A stretch of DNA of 64,000 nt, taken from the NCBI RefSeq assembly GCF_009646115.1, contig NZ_CP045721.1, forward strand, positions 248,001 to 312,000. Reading direction: 5' to 3'. Of the stretch, positions 1 to 8,285 are shown piece after piece. Within the stretch, counting starts at the first letter, position 1, and each line of letters opens with the position of its first letter. A program made the translations under genes and the position numbers. Below the pieces are notes generated by a model. The model was not told the origin of the DNA and searched no databases. It saw only the letters and a program-made list of their open reading frames with translations. Source of the DNA: Pantoea eucalypti. Its GTDB lineage: Bacteria > Pseudomonadota > Gammaproteobacteria > Enterobacterales > Enterobacteriaceae.

Positions 1-2
1 GC

Positions 3-398
3 TCAGAGCTTGCCCCAATGCATGTTTTGAATTACAACCCTGTATCCATCCATATCTTCAAAGGTAACGCCATCGCGTTCCCAGTAGGGATTGAATGATT
101 TAACTCTGGCGAAGCCAGCATCATCCATATTTTTACAAGTGGTTCGCCAACTGTTCTTCTCTGGAATGTACAGTACCAAAAGATCTTCATTTGAGGGTGA
201 GGGGTGCACCGGATGATCATGGCACTGGGTAAACTCAAGATGCCAAGACAAACTATCCAGTCCTAACATGTATCCGCTGAATCCATTGTGGTCTGTAAAG
301 TCGCCGATTTTTTCTAACCCAAGCCCGTTACAGTACATTTCACAGCTTTTACTTAGTGCGCTGACAGGCCTGGCTATCCTCAAGTGCTGCAAAACCAT
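3..398 (-). CDS. VOC family protein (YycE-like)
   Basis: 131-residue protein of the vicinal-oxygen-chelate (glyoxalase/bleomycin-resistance) fold. The N-terminus (RIARPVSAL, then CNGLGLEKIG) and the stretch GLDSLSWHLEFTQ resemble the B. subtilis YycE family, which has no firmly assigned reaction. The start at 398 is preferred over an upstream ATG at 455 because a GGAGG lies about 7 bases before it. The gene ends two bases inside the window, so it is complete. A long intergenic repeat module begins just upstream, at 434. Family is fairly sure; substrate unknown. Confidence 0.8.
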   Translation of the reverse strand: MVLQHLRIARPVSALSKSCEMYCNGLGLEKIGDFTDHNGFSGYMLGLDSLSWHLEFTQCHDHPVHPSPSNEDLLVLYIPEKNSWRTTCKNMDDAGFARVKSFNPYWERDGVTFEDMDGYRVVIQNMHWGKL

Positions 399-433
399 AA
401 ATGCCTCCACTTTACATCCTGATTTACCATAAC

Positions 434-671
434 AGTGCTTGGTCGCACCCCCCAAAGCCCCTCAGCGCGTTTCTGCGGCCTGAGGGCCGTTTCCTGCACC
501 TTTTCCCTGTCCATACCCCTGAGAAACGCGCCTGATGATTTTGATACGTCTGCATGGCTATGCAGTGAGTGCTCGTCTTGAAAAATCAATGCATGCAGAT
601 GTTGGAAACGTCTGCTTCTGGCATGGAGCAGACACTCGCGCTGTAACGGCCGCTATGCGCGAAGAGCGGAC
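434..671. repeat. Duplicated intergenic module, copy A, ending in a twin-hairpin repeat
   Basis: Starts AGTGCTTGGTCGC and matches 4190-4392 over most of its length. Shared blocks are CCCTGTCCATACCCCTGA, TGATGATTTTGA, CTGCATGGCTATGCAGTG and AATGCATGCAGATGTTGGAA. Copy A holds about 30 extra bases near 470-500. CTGCAT/ATGCAG in the middle can form a hairpin. Its end (610-671) is a degenerate copy of the twin-hairpin repeat found through the left part of the window. No gene is visible in 399-747. Confidence 0.75.
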
Positions 672-747
672 CGTTTACGTAAAATGGAAGAGTCAGATGA
701 AGGCATCTTGAGTCACCTCATCAAATTAACCGGTATATGACTTAAGT

Positions 748-1458
748 TCAGGTGATCTTCAGCTTAAACAGCCGATATAATGCAACCCGGCCTGGATCGG
801 TTACGTTCACTTCACGGTATCCCTGTGTACGCGTTAACCATTCTTTTTGCAGGAAAAGTGTAAACAAGGCTGAGCCAGCGTCACCGCCGAGATGGAAACG
901 TCTTTCACTCCAGTCCAGACAGCCGCAACAGGGCTTGCGTCGTGTGCGAGAGTTAAGCAAAACGCCCATTTTCTCAAAATGTATTTTGCCGGCTGATGTC
1001 AGTTCCGAGCCATCTGCTTCAAGCCATTTTTCCTGCAGCATAAATTCATAAATATTGACAGCAAGCTCGCCTGCCAGATGGTCATAGCAGGTGCGCGCAT
1101 AACGCAGATAGACCGGCGTACTGGAAACGGGAGCTTTGGAAGTACCCATGGAAACTCCCATCAGGTTTTCCAGCAGTCCGGCGATATGATGGCCCGCAAG
1201 GCTGTAATAGCGATGACGCCCCTGCGTCAGGCAAATGACCAGACCGTTGCTGAGAAGTCTGTTCAGATGTCCGCTGGTCGTAGAGGCTGCTATGCCAGCC
1301 ACTACGCTAAGTTCTGTAGCTGTCCATGCGCGCCCGTCCATCAGGGCGCACAGAATGCTTACCCTTGACGGATCAGACAGCGCAGAAGCCACCATTGCCA
1401 TTGATGTTTCAAGGACACCATCTGGCTCAATGTCGCGCTTTGTTTTAACGAGGTTCAT
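748..1458 (-). CDS. ArsR/SmtB-type transcriptional regulator
   Basis: 236 residues. The N-terminal half is a winged helix of the ArsR type: ALSDPSRVSILCALMDG, then a recognition region STTSGHLNRLLSNGLV and the wing GRHRYYSL. The C-terminal half is an extra domain with a Cys-rich stretch (KPCCGCLDW) near residues 175-183 that could bind metal or sense thiols; this is inference. Its ATG overlaps the stop of the ACT-domain gene (ATGA, 1455-1458), so it is the last gene of a three-gene operon. It probably controls that operon. Confidence 0.85.
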   Translation of the reverse strand: MNLVKTKRDIEPDGVLETSMAMVASALSDPSRVSILCALMDGRAWTATELSVVAGIAASTTSGHLNRLLSNGLVICLTQGRHRYYSLAGHHIAGLLENLMGVSMGTSKAPVSSTPVYLRYARTCYDHLAGELAVNIYEFMLQEKWLEADGSELTSAGKIHFEKMGVLLNSRTRRKPCCGCLDWSERRFHLGGDAGSALFTLFLQKEWLTRTQGYREVNVTDPGRVALYRLFKLKIT

Positions 1459-1847
1459 TCAGAAGGTATTGCCCATCTTCGGGTTACTTCGGCTGCCCGG
1501 GCATCATCATCCGTAATGAGAATGAGCCGGTTACTGTGATCGCTGTACTGTACCAGAATATTGATGCCGTTCCGGGCAATTGTGTCAGCTATTTCTCCCA
1601 GCTCTCCGGGCCGTTCCTGAGGTAATTTTCTTACCAGGGGACGGCACACGTTGCACACATCAAAACCGGCTTCAGTCAACACCTTGCGTGCTTTATAGCC
1701 GTCTTCAACCAGGAAGTGTGCGTGCCCGCCTTCAGTTCCTGCAAATACGCCACCGCCTTCAAGCCCCACTCCGTTTTCACCCAGTACACTACCCAGTGAA
1801 CCAAGTGAGCCCGGGCTGTTTTTTAGAATAACGTGAATGTCATACAT
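1455..1847 (-). CDS. ACT-domain protein
   Basis: 130 residues counted from MYDIHVILKNSPGSL. The pattern of a start strand followed by N-S-P-G-S-L and then VGLEGGGVF is typical of ACT domains, which bind amino acids. A second ACT-like half follows (ERPGELGEIADTIARNGINILVQYSDHSNRLILITDD, about residues 78-115), so this is a tandem, stand-alone ACT protein. The start at 1847 is preferred to an upstream in-frame codon because the ACT strand begins there. The gene overlaps the ABM gene upstream by 8 bases and the ArsR gene downstream by 4. No catalytic domain is attached, so a ligand-sensing role is inferred. Confidence 0.75.
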   Translation of the reverse strand: MYDIHVILKNSPGSLGSLGSVLGENGVGLEGGGVFAGTEGGHAHFLVEDGYKARKVLTEAGFDVCNVCRPLVRKLPQERPGELGEIADTIARNGINILVQYSDHSNRLILITDDDARAAEVTRRWAIPSE

Positions 1848-2163
1848 GCTGATTTGTTCCCTTATCAGAAGAGTAATCACGGAATACGCTGGCTACCCGT
1901 ATTCTGTAGAATGAAAAAATCGACTGCTTACCTTCTTTCTGAGCGGCCTGATGCATTAGATTCCGCTTCCATCCGGCTACAGACTCCTCATTCTCCCACC
2001 ACGACAAAGAAAGAATCTTTCCGGGCGTAGTCAGGCTTTGGAAACGCTCAATTGAAATAAAGCCGGGCGTGTCGGATAAGAGAGGCTTCAGATCCGAAGC
2101 GAGCTGAAGGTATCTTTCCTGAGCCTCTGGCAGGGCATCTGCCTCAAAAAGTACTGCAATCAT
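1840..2163 (-). CDS. Antibiotic biosynthesis monooxygenase (ABM) domain protein
   Basis: 107 residues, about the size of YgiN-like ABM ferredoxin-fold proteins. Markers are FEADALPEAQERYL, TPGFISIERFQS and LSLSWWENEESVAGWKRN, with the usual W-x-[ED]-x-E-A/S pattern. Family members are cofactor-free monooxygenases or quinol oxidases. The start has GGAG about 8 bases upstream. First gene of the ABM-ACT-ArsR operon, all overlapping, which implies co-translation. The real substrate is unknown. Confidence 0.8.
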   Translation of the reverse strand: MIAVLFEADALPEAQERYLQLASDLKPLLSDTPGFISIERFQSLTTPGKILSLSWWENEESVAGWKRNLMHQAAQKEGKQSIFSFYRIRVASVFRDYSSDKGTNQHV

Positions 2164-2335
2164 GGTCCGCTCCGTTGTTAATTTACGGACAGTTTAATGA
2201 TGATGAGGGCACGCTGCTTCGGTCGGCACCGAAGTATGCCTGTGCGTTAGCGAAGCCATCGACATGGATAAGCGATGAACAGCAAATTCATAAGTTGAAA
2301 GGCGGGACAACATAGAGGTATGGGTTCCTGGCCAA

Positions 2336-2360
2336 TGTCCGCTGTGAGCGAAGAGCGGAA
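2336..2360. repeat. Twin-hairpin repeat, right half only
   Basis: GTCCGCTGTGAGCGAAGAGCGG, the right hairpin of the repeat family, lies about 60 bases before the GST gene. No left hairpin precedes it. Confidence 0.7.
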
Positions 2361-2421
2361 ATTTTGACATGAGCTGCCCACTTACCTTATAAAATTTTTT
2401 CCACAACAAAGGGATATTCAA

Positions 2422-3018
2422 TTGAAGATCTATACCTACCCCAAAAGCCGATCATTAAGAGTACTCTGGGCTCTTGAAGAAATGGGAGTGAATTACGAGT
2501 CCATCAGAGTCGATCTTTTGAACCCTACTTCTGAGGTGAGATCACCCCATCCATTGGGAAAAGTGCCTTTTTTGACCGATGGTGACGTGTCAATCAGTGA
2601 AACCTTAGCGATCTGTATTTACCTGTGTGAACAACATAAAAACATCTCTATTTATCCCGCAACCGCTGAAGAAAAATCCTCTGTAAATTCGTGGTTAAGC
2701 TTCACGCTATCCGATCTGGAAGCCCCCGTATGGAGTCTGCTCAAACATATTGTCTTCACTCCCGAAAACCAGCGTTCCCCGGATTTAATGAATTATTTCA
2801 GTAAGGAAGCAGATAAAGTCATCTCTCAGATTCGCTTTAAGCCGACTCAAACATGGATTGCGAGCAACAACTTTACACTGGCCGATATTTTTCTTTCTCA
2901 TACGTTGTTATGGGCAAAACTGTGCGGATTGGAAATCACCGAAGAGATTGATAGCTACATATTAAGATCAACGAGTCGCCCCGCTTTCTTAAAGGCTCAG
3001 GAAGTAAATAATCGCTAA
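2422..3018 (+). CDS. Glutathione S-transferase family protein
   Basis: 198 residues, the usual GST length. The thioredoxin-like N-terminal domain shows MKIYTYPKSRSLRVLWALEE, the cis-Pro segment HPLGKVPFLTDGD and the glutathione-contacting ISETLAICIYL. The helical C-terminal domain follows, with FTLADIFLSHTLLWA (about residues 150-164). The reading frame has no ATG near the start: TTG at 2422 with AAAGGG about 8 bases upstream is the only sensible initiation site. A/T-rich compared with the right part of the window. Flanked by repeat copies at 2336 and 3051, so it looks like a one-gene module. Confidence 0.88.
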   Translation: MKIYTYPKSRSLRVLWALEEMGVNYESIRVDLLNPTSEVRSPHPLGKVPFLTDGDVSISETLAICIYLCEQHKNISIYPATAEEKSSVNSWLSFTLSDLEAPVWSLLKHIVFTPENQRSPDLMNYFSKEADKVISQIRFKPTQTWIASNNFTLADIFLSHTLLWAKLCGLEITEEIDSYILRSTSRPAFLKAQEVNNR

Positions 3019-3050
3019 TCAGGTTTTGTCATCTTTTAAAGGTGCATTGA

Positions 3051-3116
3051 TGTCCGCTTCTGGCATAAAGCGGACTGACGTAGTTCTAAGGTCCGCTATG
3101 AGCGAAAAGCGGACGT
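3051..3116. repeat. Twin-hairpin repeat, full copy
   Basis: Left hairpin (stem GTCCGCTT/AAAGCGGAC around CTGGCAT), a 15-base spacer TGACGTAGTTCTAAG, then the right hairpin (stem GTCCGCT/AGCGGAC around ATGAGCGAAA). Lies between the GST and GNAT genes. Confidence 0.85.
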
Positions 3117-3165
3117 CAAGCCTATGAAGTAGAGTTGTTATGCCACATTAGACATAACAACCCTG

Positions 3166-3672
3166 TTATGAACCGGTCTCAGAGTTCCTCCTCATGAGGA
3201 ACTCGTCATGAAATACCCCGTCAACGCATAGTGCAGCGGTGTCTGTTGCCCACTCGGTGAATCCGAAGGAACGATAAAGCGCGTAAGCAGACCGGTTAGT
3301 GGTAACCACTGAGAGTTTCACTGTTTTAGCTGAGCTGGCGGCTTCCAGCGCCGCCTCCATGAGACCAGATGACAGGCCACTCCCTCTCATCCCGGAGCGA
3401 ACATACATTCCCCAGATATTTGCAACGTGGCTCAGTTTAGGTAGCGAGCTGCGGCTAACGCCAATCATGCCCTGCAAAATATTATGGTTATCGTATCCGC
3501 CAAAAACATGGCTGGCTCTCAGCTGTTCGGCAAAGAACTGCAGTGGCTTATGATTGCATTCCTCGTAAGAGGCGCCAAAGGCGTCAGGATGAAGCCGCAA
3601 AGCCTCCAGCCTCAATTCTCTGAAGTCGCCAGAATCGCTTTCGGTGATGCGCCGTACCGTAAATTTTTCCAC
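3166..3672 (-). CDS. GNAT family N-acetyltransferase
   Basis: 168 residues. The acetyl-CoA binding core is visible as VRSGMRGSGLSSGLMEAALEAA (Q/R-x-x-G-x-G/A loop, about residues 91-112), followed by VKLSVVTTNRSAYALYRSFGF, the strand-helix that ends GNAT domains. Starts with GTG at 3672 behind a strong AAGGAG six bases upstream. Single-gene unit between a repeat copy and the convergent-free region at 3700. Substrate unknown; amino acids, amines or small antibiotics are all possible for the family. Confidence 0.87.
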   Translation of the reverse strand: MEKFTVRRITESDSGDFRELRLEALRLHPDAFGASYEECNHKPLQFFAEQLRASHVFGGYDNHNILQGMIGVSRSSLPKLSHVANIWGMYVRSGMRGSGLSSGLMEAALEAASSAKTVKLSVVTTNRSAYALYRSFGFTEWATDTAALCVDGVFHDEFLMRRNSETGS

Positions 3673-3804
3673 TGCTGGCTCCTTGCTGTCACTGATTTAG
3701 ATTGCCATAGCCCACTCAATTCAACATAAGATTTCGATCACAAATCACATCACCTTTCACATCATGTTATGTTTAAACCCATTATAGAACATGAGGATAG
3801 AAAC

Positions 3805-4116
3805 ATGATCGTAAGAACATGGCACGGATGCGTACCGTTCAAGCATGCAGAAGGCTTTGCAAACCATCTGCAAAAAACCGGCGTCGAACATTCAGAGAGG
3901 ACACCAGGAAATCTGGGGACATATGTACGCAGAGAAACGCAGGGTGAATGGGAGCATTTCTTCCTGGCTACTTACTGGAAAGATCTTGAGGCCGTAAAAG
4001 CATTCGCAGGAGAACAGTATCAGGTTGCAGTCACCTATCCGGACGATGAGCAATTTGAGCTGCTATCCGATCCTTACGTCTTCCAGCACGACGTGCAAGC
4101 CGTATCCTCCCTGTAG
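3805..4116 (+). CDS. ABM-like small protein
   Basis: 103 residues when started at MIVRTWHGCVPF. A GAGGA about 8 bases upstream supports this start over the ATG at 3769. The pattern MIVRTWHG...AEGFANHLQKTG...TPGNLGTYVRRE...FFLATYWKDLEAVKAFAGE is that of antibiotic biosynthesis monooxygenase-like ferredoxin folds. Single gene, followed directly by the second copy of the intergenic module. Function unknown. Confidence 0.75.
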   Translation: MIVRTWHGCVPFKHAEGFANHLQKTGVEHSERTPGNLGTYVRRETQGEWEHFFLATYWKDLEAVKAFAGEQYQVAVTYPDDEQFELLSDPYVFQHDVQAVSSL

Positions 4117-4189
4117 TTATTTGCTGGCCGCACCTATGAGGCGGCCTCTCCCTCTTCTGATTCTGCCCAGCACTCATATTCAACATGAA

Positions 4190-4392
4190 AGTGCTTGGTC
4201 GCCACCCCTGAAAGCCTCTCAGCGCTTTCCCTGTCCATACCCCTGAAAAACGCGCTTGATGATTTTGACACGTCTGCATGGCTATGCAGTGCGTGCTCGT
4301 CTCAAAAGATCAATGCATGCAGATGTTGGAAATGCCTGCTTCTGGCACAAAGCGGACTGACGTAGTTCTAAGGTCCGCTATGAGCGAAAAGC
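4190..4392. repeat. Duplicated intergenic module, copy B, ending in a twin-hairpin repeat
   Basis: Second copy of the module at 434-671, lacking about 30 bases of copy A. It ends in a twin-hairpin repeat (4333-4392) whose spacer TGACGTAGTTCTAAG is identical to that at 3051-3116. The 4117-4473 interval holds no other recognisable feature. Confidence 0.78.
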
Positions 4393-4473
4393 GTAAGTTA
4401 TACCATTACTTGTTAAGCAGCTTGTCTAGAGGCATGTATGCTTTCTGTCCACTCTAAATTTTAAGGGACACGT

Positions 4474-5229
4474 ATGCTATTCACGTCAGGATCGCCACAA
4501 TTGTCATATGTTGCAGAAGGAAAAGGCCCATTAGTTATAATGCTTCATGGTCTTTTAATGGACGGAAAATCGTGGCGGAATAATGGATTTATCTCCTTAT
4601 TTAGCCCATTTTACCACGTTGTTTGCCCGGATCTTTTGGGCCACGGCGAAAGCGAAAAGCAGCCAGTGCCAGAATTATACACACAAAAAAACCAGGCTTT
4701 ATCCATTGTGAAAATTATGGATGAGCTGGGTTATGAGAAAGCGCATGTCATAGGTTATTCCTCTGGCGCATGGGCTGCATTAGGACTACTGAATCATCAT
4801 CCGGAACGACTGCATTCTGTCGTTTTAGGCGGATGGGACTTACAGAATGGCCTTCCGGAAACGCCTGAAGGCAAACTTAGTTTTGATATGTTTATGTCTT
4901 ATGCAGCAAGCACAGCCCCAGAGCTTACCCGTGGACTTTCGCTGGACGATAAAGAAAGTGTCAGATGCTTTTTCAATGAATTAAGGCAGTATTCTGGAAA
5001 AAAAGAAGCTTTATTTCCTTATAAGACACCAATTCTACTTTGGGCCGGTGCCAGCGACCCTTATAACTCAGCTATGGCTGAGATAGCGCAACAATATGGC
5101 TTATCGATGACCTTTGGAAAGGGGGATCATTTGAGTGAATTTAACAATCCTGACAAAGCATCAATAAATGAAATTTTTAAATTTATTGAAACGCATGAGG
5201 GTTCAATATCACCTGTCACTTGTTCATAA
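4474..5229 (+). CDS. Alpha/beta hydrolase
   Basis: 251 residues with a full alpha/beta-hydrolase signature: oxyanion HG (MLHGLLMDGKSW, about 23-34), DLLGHGES (53-60), nucleophile elbow GYSSG (94-98, Ser96), acid region WAGASDPYN and the catalytic His in KGDHLSEF near residue 215. Esterase, lipase-like or C-C hydrolase activity cannot be told apart. Low G+C relative to its surroundings, with repeat copies on both sides, suggesting acquisition as a single-gene module. Confidence 0.85.
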   Translation: MLFTSGSPQLSYVAEGKGPLVIMLHGLLMDGKSWRNNGFISLFSPFYHVVCPDLLGHGESEKQPVPELYTQKNQALSIVKIMDELGYEKAHVIGYSSGAWAALGLLNHHPERLHSVVLGGWDLQNGLPETPEGKLSFDMFMSYAASTAPELTRGLSLDDKESVRCFFNELRQYSGKKEALFPYKTPILLWAGASDPYNSAMAEIAQQYGLSMTFGKGDHLSEFNNPDKASINEIFKFIETHEGSISPVTCS

Positions 5230-5256
5230 AAATATAAATTATGATAGCTGGCGTGA

Positions 5257-5323
5257 TGTCCGCTTCTGGCACAAAGCGGACAGGCGGGCTTAGCTGAAGG
5301 TCCGCTATGAGCGAGAAGCGGAC
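5257..5323. repeat. Twin-hairpin repeat, full copy
   Basis: GTCCGCTTCTGGCACAAAGC, an 18-base spacer, then GGTCCGCTATGAGCGAGAAG and CGGAC. Both stems are intact. Lies between the hydrolase and the LysE-type exporter. Confidence 0.85.
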
Positions 5324-5397
5324 ATTTAAAAAGTTATATTTGATAGATTGATTGCAGGGAACTAAATGATTAGCATCTGCTCTTTCGGACAAAGAAA

Positions 5398-6018
5398 ATG
5401 ACTGTTAACGATTCCCTCTTCGCATTCTCCCTCGCAGCCCTGTTACTTACCCTGACTCCAGGCCTTGATACGGCACTTATTCTGCGCACTGCTTGTGCTG
5501 AGGGTGGCAAAAAGGCTTTTCACGCGGCGCTTGGCATTGATGCTGGCTGTTTTGTATGGGGCACGCTGGTTGCGTTAGGTCTTGGTGCTATTCTGGCGGT
5601 TTCAGAGATGGCTTACACTGTGCTCAAAGTTTGTGGCGCGGTCTACCTGAGCTGGCTGGGCTTACAACTTCTGATACGTCCCCGATCATCTTTCAGTAAT
5701 GGCGATGATGACAATGGTTCTCAGGTGAGCTGGTTTATCAGAGGAATGCTGGGGAATGTGCTCAATCCCAAAATGGGCATTTTCTATGTCTCCTTTTTGC
5801 CGCAGTTCATACCTGCCGGTCACTCACCTTTGATATGGACTTTTATACTGGTCAGCATCCACGTTGCGATCGGGACTGTATGGTCAGTCACACTCATTTT
5901 ATCCACGCATTTTGCGTCAGCCGTATTGAAGAAAAGTCGCGTTGTTCGGGTGATGGACAGAGCAACAGGGGGCTTATTTTTATGCTTTGCGGCTAAACTT
6001 GCTATGAGCACGAGATAG
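5398..6018 (+). CDS. LysE/RhtB-family amino-acid exporter
   Basis: 206 residues with about six hydrophobic segments, the standard length and layout of LysE-family translocators. The N-terminal signature LTPGLDTALILRTACAEGGKKAFHAALGID matches the conserved TPGP-x-...-G-x-x-G start of RhtB proteins. Expected to pump an amino acid or homoserine lactone-like compound across the inner membrane. Single gene between repeat copies at 5257 and 6038. Confidence 0.87.
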   Translation: MTVNDSLFAFSLAALLLTLTPGLDTALILRTACAEGGKKAFHAALGIDAGCFVWGTLVALGLGAILAVSEMAYTVLKVCGAVYLSWLGLQLLIRPRSSFSNGDDDNGSQVSWFIRGMLGNVLNPKMGIFYVSFLPQFIPAGHSPLIWTFILVSIHVAIGTVWSVTLILSTHFASAVLKKSRVVRVMDRATGGLFLCFAAKLAMSTR

Positions 6019-6037
6019 CCTTGGGCTAACTGTAAAC

Positions 6038-6100
6038 GTTCGCTTCTGGCACAAAGCGGACTAACGGCCGGCTGATGTCCGCTATGTGCGAATAGCACAC
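6038..6100. repeat. Twin-hairpin repeat, full but partly degenerate copy
   Basis: Left hairpin TTCGCTTCTGGCACAAAGCG then GACT; spacer; right hairpin GTCCGCTATGTGCGAATAGC with several stem mismatches. Sits between the convergent ends of the LysE and GNAT genes. Confidence 0.8.
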
Positions 6101-6103
6101 TTT

Positions 6104-6541
6104 TTATAAAGACTTTTTCATAAAGATACGACTTGTTCCTTCGGGTTTGCAGTCAATACGTCCGAATTCTTCCCAACCATGCTTTTTGTAGAAGTCAGGG
6201 GCCTGAAAACTAATTGTGTATAAAAATGCTGCGGTACAGCCCCTTCTTCTTCCTTCCTCCTCGAAGTGTAAAAGGATTTCTGTACCAATCCCTTTACTCC
6301 GCAATTCCGGTGGAAGATAGAACAGATCTATAAAAAGTAGACCCAACGAAGAGCGCCCCTGCATCCCTCCGAGTACCTCACCGTTTGTCTTTGATTTTAT
6401 TAATACAGATAATGGCAGACGATCACTCATTCCCGTCATCAAATCATTGAAATCATTAAGACCTTCTTCAATCGGAATTAATTGCTTAGCGTTAGGATTT
6501 TCGCAGACCTCTAAATTTAAACCTTCAAAAATGCCATTCAT
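6104..6541 (-). CDS. GNAT family N-acetyltransferase
   Basis: 145 residues. The segment FYLPPELRSKGIGTEILLHFEEEGRRRG (about residues 77-104) carries the R-x-x-G-I-G acetyl-CoA loop, and FLYTISFQAPDFYKKHGWEEFGR is the closing part of the fold. AAGGACA lies about 6 bases before the ATG. Its 3' end is 3 bases from a repeat copy. The acceptor is unknown; G-x-x-GGMQGRSSLGLLFIDLFYL places it among small GNATs of the YvbK/PhnO kind. Confidence 0.85.
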   Translation of the reverse strand: MNGIFEGLNLEVCENPNAKQLIPIEEGLNDFNDLMTGMSDRLPLSVLIKSKTNGEVLGGMQGRSSLGLLFIDLFYLPPELRSKGIGTEILLHFEEEGRRRGCTAAFLYTISFQAPDFYKKHGWEEFGRIDCKPEGTSRIFMKKSL

Positions 6542-6642
6542 TTGAAATGTCCTTATAAATTAAAGAGGTGTTTAAATATACAGCTCCTTGATGCAGGCAC
6601 AAGAGTCTTGTCATTTATGGTTTGCGTTCAAGCCGCATGGTC

Positions 6643-6670
6643 AACTTCCGCTTCTGGCACAAAGCGGACA
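6643..6670. repeat. Twin-hairpin repeat, left half only
   Basis: TTCCGCTTCTGGCACAAAGC then GGAC. No right hairpin follows until 8574, beyond the phzF module. Confidence 0.75.
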
Positions 6671-6949
6671 TGGGCTGAACAGGGTCAGCTTTATGCAAAA
6701 GGCTGACGAAACACGAAAAAGCCGCCTGCTGTTGGCCTGTCTAATCTACCAACTCTTATTAGGGCTACTCTTTGTCATAGAACCGCCGTCTACAGTGGCA
6801 TCAATGGCGTTGCGAAAGTCTTCGGTGCCGCGCGGATGGAAGGCTTTACTGCATTTGCTTTGCGCTCTTTGTCGTGCGCCTTGTATCAGTCCTGGCTCTG
6901 TGCGCCCGTGTCGCGGCCAGTAAGCAGCGTGGCGACTGTCTCAGAAAAT

Positions 6950-6972
6950 GCCGCCTTAAGGGCGGTTTTTTT
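6950..6972 (+). terminator. Rho-independent terminator
   Basis: CCGCC-TTAAG-GGCGG stem-loop followed directly by seven T residues. No intact gene lies immediately upstream on the plus strand, so it may be the surviving end of a lost gene. Confidence 0.75.
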
Positions 6973-7191
6973 GTAGGCAGGAGTATAAGGTTATTCGGCA
7001 GAATTGGCGTTTTATTAAATGGCGGAAAAAGAGAGAAAAGGCCGCTTTTGGTTGGCAAAAAAATTAGGGGAATAAATGAAATGCTCTTAGGATCTGACTA
7101 GTACCGGAAACGGCATATCTAAGGCGAAAAAAACTCGGTCTGGTAAACCGATTTAATTTTCTGTACCAAGCGCGGCTGGTGACCGTAGCCA

Positions 7192-7404
7192 ATGCGTGAA
7201 ATTTACAGCGTCTTCAATTCCAACGGTGCTTAAGAAACCGGTGCCCATGAGCATAATGAGTTCATGCTCATGGTGCCCGAGCATGCGCTGCTACGTTTCA
7301 AAGGTGAGCAAAACGGACGCACGACGTCTGTAGCGGTATACACAGACGCTATCGTAGACGCAGTTGCACCTAATATGCCTCAAGCTCAAGGAATGTCAAA
7401 ATGA
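7192..7404 (+). pseudogene. Remnant of an unidentified gene upstream of phzF-like gene
   Basis: One frame reads MREIYSVFNSNGA, a TAA stop, then ETGAHEHNEFMLMVPEHA, FKGEQNGRTTSVAVYTDAI and VDAVAPNMPQAQGMSK before TGA. The continued protein-like sequence after the internal stop, in the same frame, and the ATGA overlap with the next gene (7401-7404) indicate a formerly coupled gene broken by a nonsense change. It could be a small alpha-beta barrel (NTF2/SnoaL-like) protein; that is a guess. Confidence 0.45.
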
Positions 7405-8285
7405 CGCCAGAAGTTCATTTGATTAATGTCTTTCCTGCTGCCCGTAACGGCGGTAATCCGGCTCCCATCGTGGCTCATGCGGATGGCATGACCTCGGCAG
7501 ATATGCAGGCGGTCGCCCACGCGTACGGGCATGAATGTGGCTTTGTTTGTTCACCGCCGGCCAATTCGGACTGCGATTTCGCGTTCCATTTCTGGGTGCC
7601 TAATCATGAGATGGATATGTGCGGACATGCCACGGTCGGGGCGGTATGGTTGTTGGACAAACTCGGACTGCTGCCGCAGGATCAGTTGTCAATCTGGACT
7701 CTGAGTGGCCGGGTAGAGGCGAGAGTGTCGCGTGACGAAGCCCATATGGTGCATGTTGAAATTACCCAGCCTCAAGGCTTAGTTGAGACACTTTTGGCGC
7801 CAGACATCGAAGCAGACATCCTTTCGGTGCTTGGCATCAGTTCAAATGAATTAGCACCGCTACCAATCCAGAATGCCTCGACCAGCAGGATCAAGACTTT
7901 AATCCCACTCAAGAACGTAGCAGTGCTGGACAGTTTGAAACCTGATTTCCGCAGGATGAAACAGTTGTGTGAGCGTATTGGCTCAACCGGTTTATATCCC
8001 TACGCTGCCTCGGATCTTGATGCCCGACAATTCGATGCGCGGCAGTTTCCTAAGTCCTCCGGATATCCCGAAGATGCAGCAACCGGCATTGCTGCGGCCG
8101 CACTGGCCTTCGGACTGTTGGAGCACGGCCTGGTCAGCGCAGATGATCGAACGGTGAGGATTCGGCAGGGCAGAGCCATGGGCCGCCCTTCCGAAATTTC
8201 ATTGCGCTTTCGGCGCAATGCCGAGGGGCAAGTTCAGGGCTGCTGGCTCGGTGGAAATGTAGGTTTTGTCGAAGAGAAGATATGA
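7401..8285 (+). CDS. PhzF family isomerase/epimerase
   Basis: 294 residues, a normal PhzF-family length. Two-lobed diaminopimelate-epimerase fold markers: NVFPAARNGGNPAPIV near the start; HECGFV with the catalytic Glu at residue 45; the phosphate-like loop DMCGHATVGAVWLL (about 72-85); and, in the second lobe, SSGYPEDAATGIAAAALAFGLLE. In the family the Glu shuttles a proton in isomerisation of trans-2,3-dihydro-3-hydroxyanthranilate in PhzF itself; most homologues have unknown substrates. Overlaps broken genes on both sides by ATGA, so it is the only intact member of a former three-gene operon. Confidence 0.88.
   Translation: MTPEVHLINVFPAARNGGNPAPIVAHADGMTSADMQAVAHAYGHECGFVCSPPANSDCDFAFHFWVPNHEMDMCGHATVGAVWLLDKLGLLPQDQLSIWTLSGRVEARVSRDEAHMVHVEITQPQGLVETLLAPDIEADILSVLGISSNELAPLPIQNASTSRIKTLIPLKNVAVLDSLKPDFRRMKQLCERIGSTGLYPYAASDLDARQFDARQFPKSSGYPEDAATGIAAAALAFGLLEHGLVSADDRTVRIRQGRAMGRPSEISLRFRRNAEGQVQGCWLGGNVGFVEEKI

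Larger units (their letters stand above)
6542..7191. other. Gap with terminator and degenerate sequence, no supported gene
   Basis: The interval contains the left half repeat and a terminator at 6950-6972. The short open frames between them lack good ribosome sites and recognisable folds. The stretch may be decayed coding DNA, but I cannot name a parent gene. Confidence 0.5.

Noticed and set aside
2194..2421. Minus-strand open frame of 75 codons before the GST gene
   Set aside because: It runs through the repeat half and the GST leader, has no ribosome site and no known fold.
6588..6923. Plus-strand open frame of 111 codons including the left half repeat
   Set aside because: It starts in the repeat, has no ribosome site and no family features; probably decayed or non-coding sequence.
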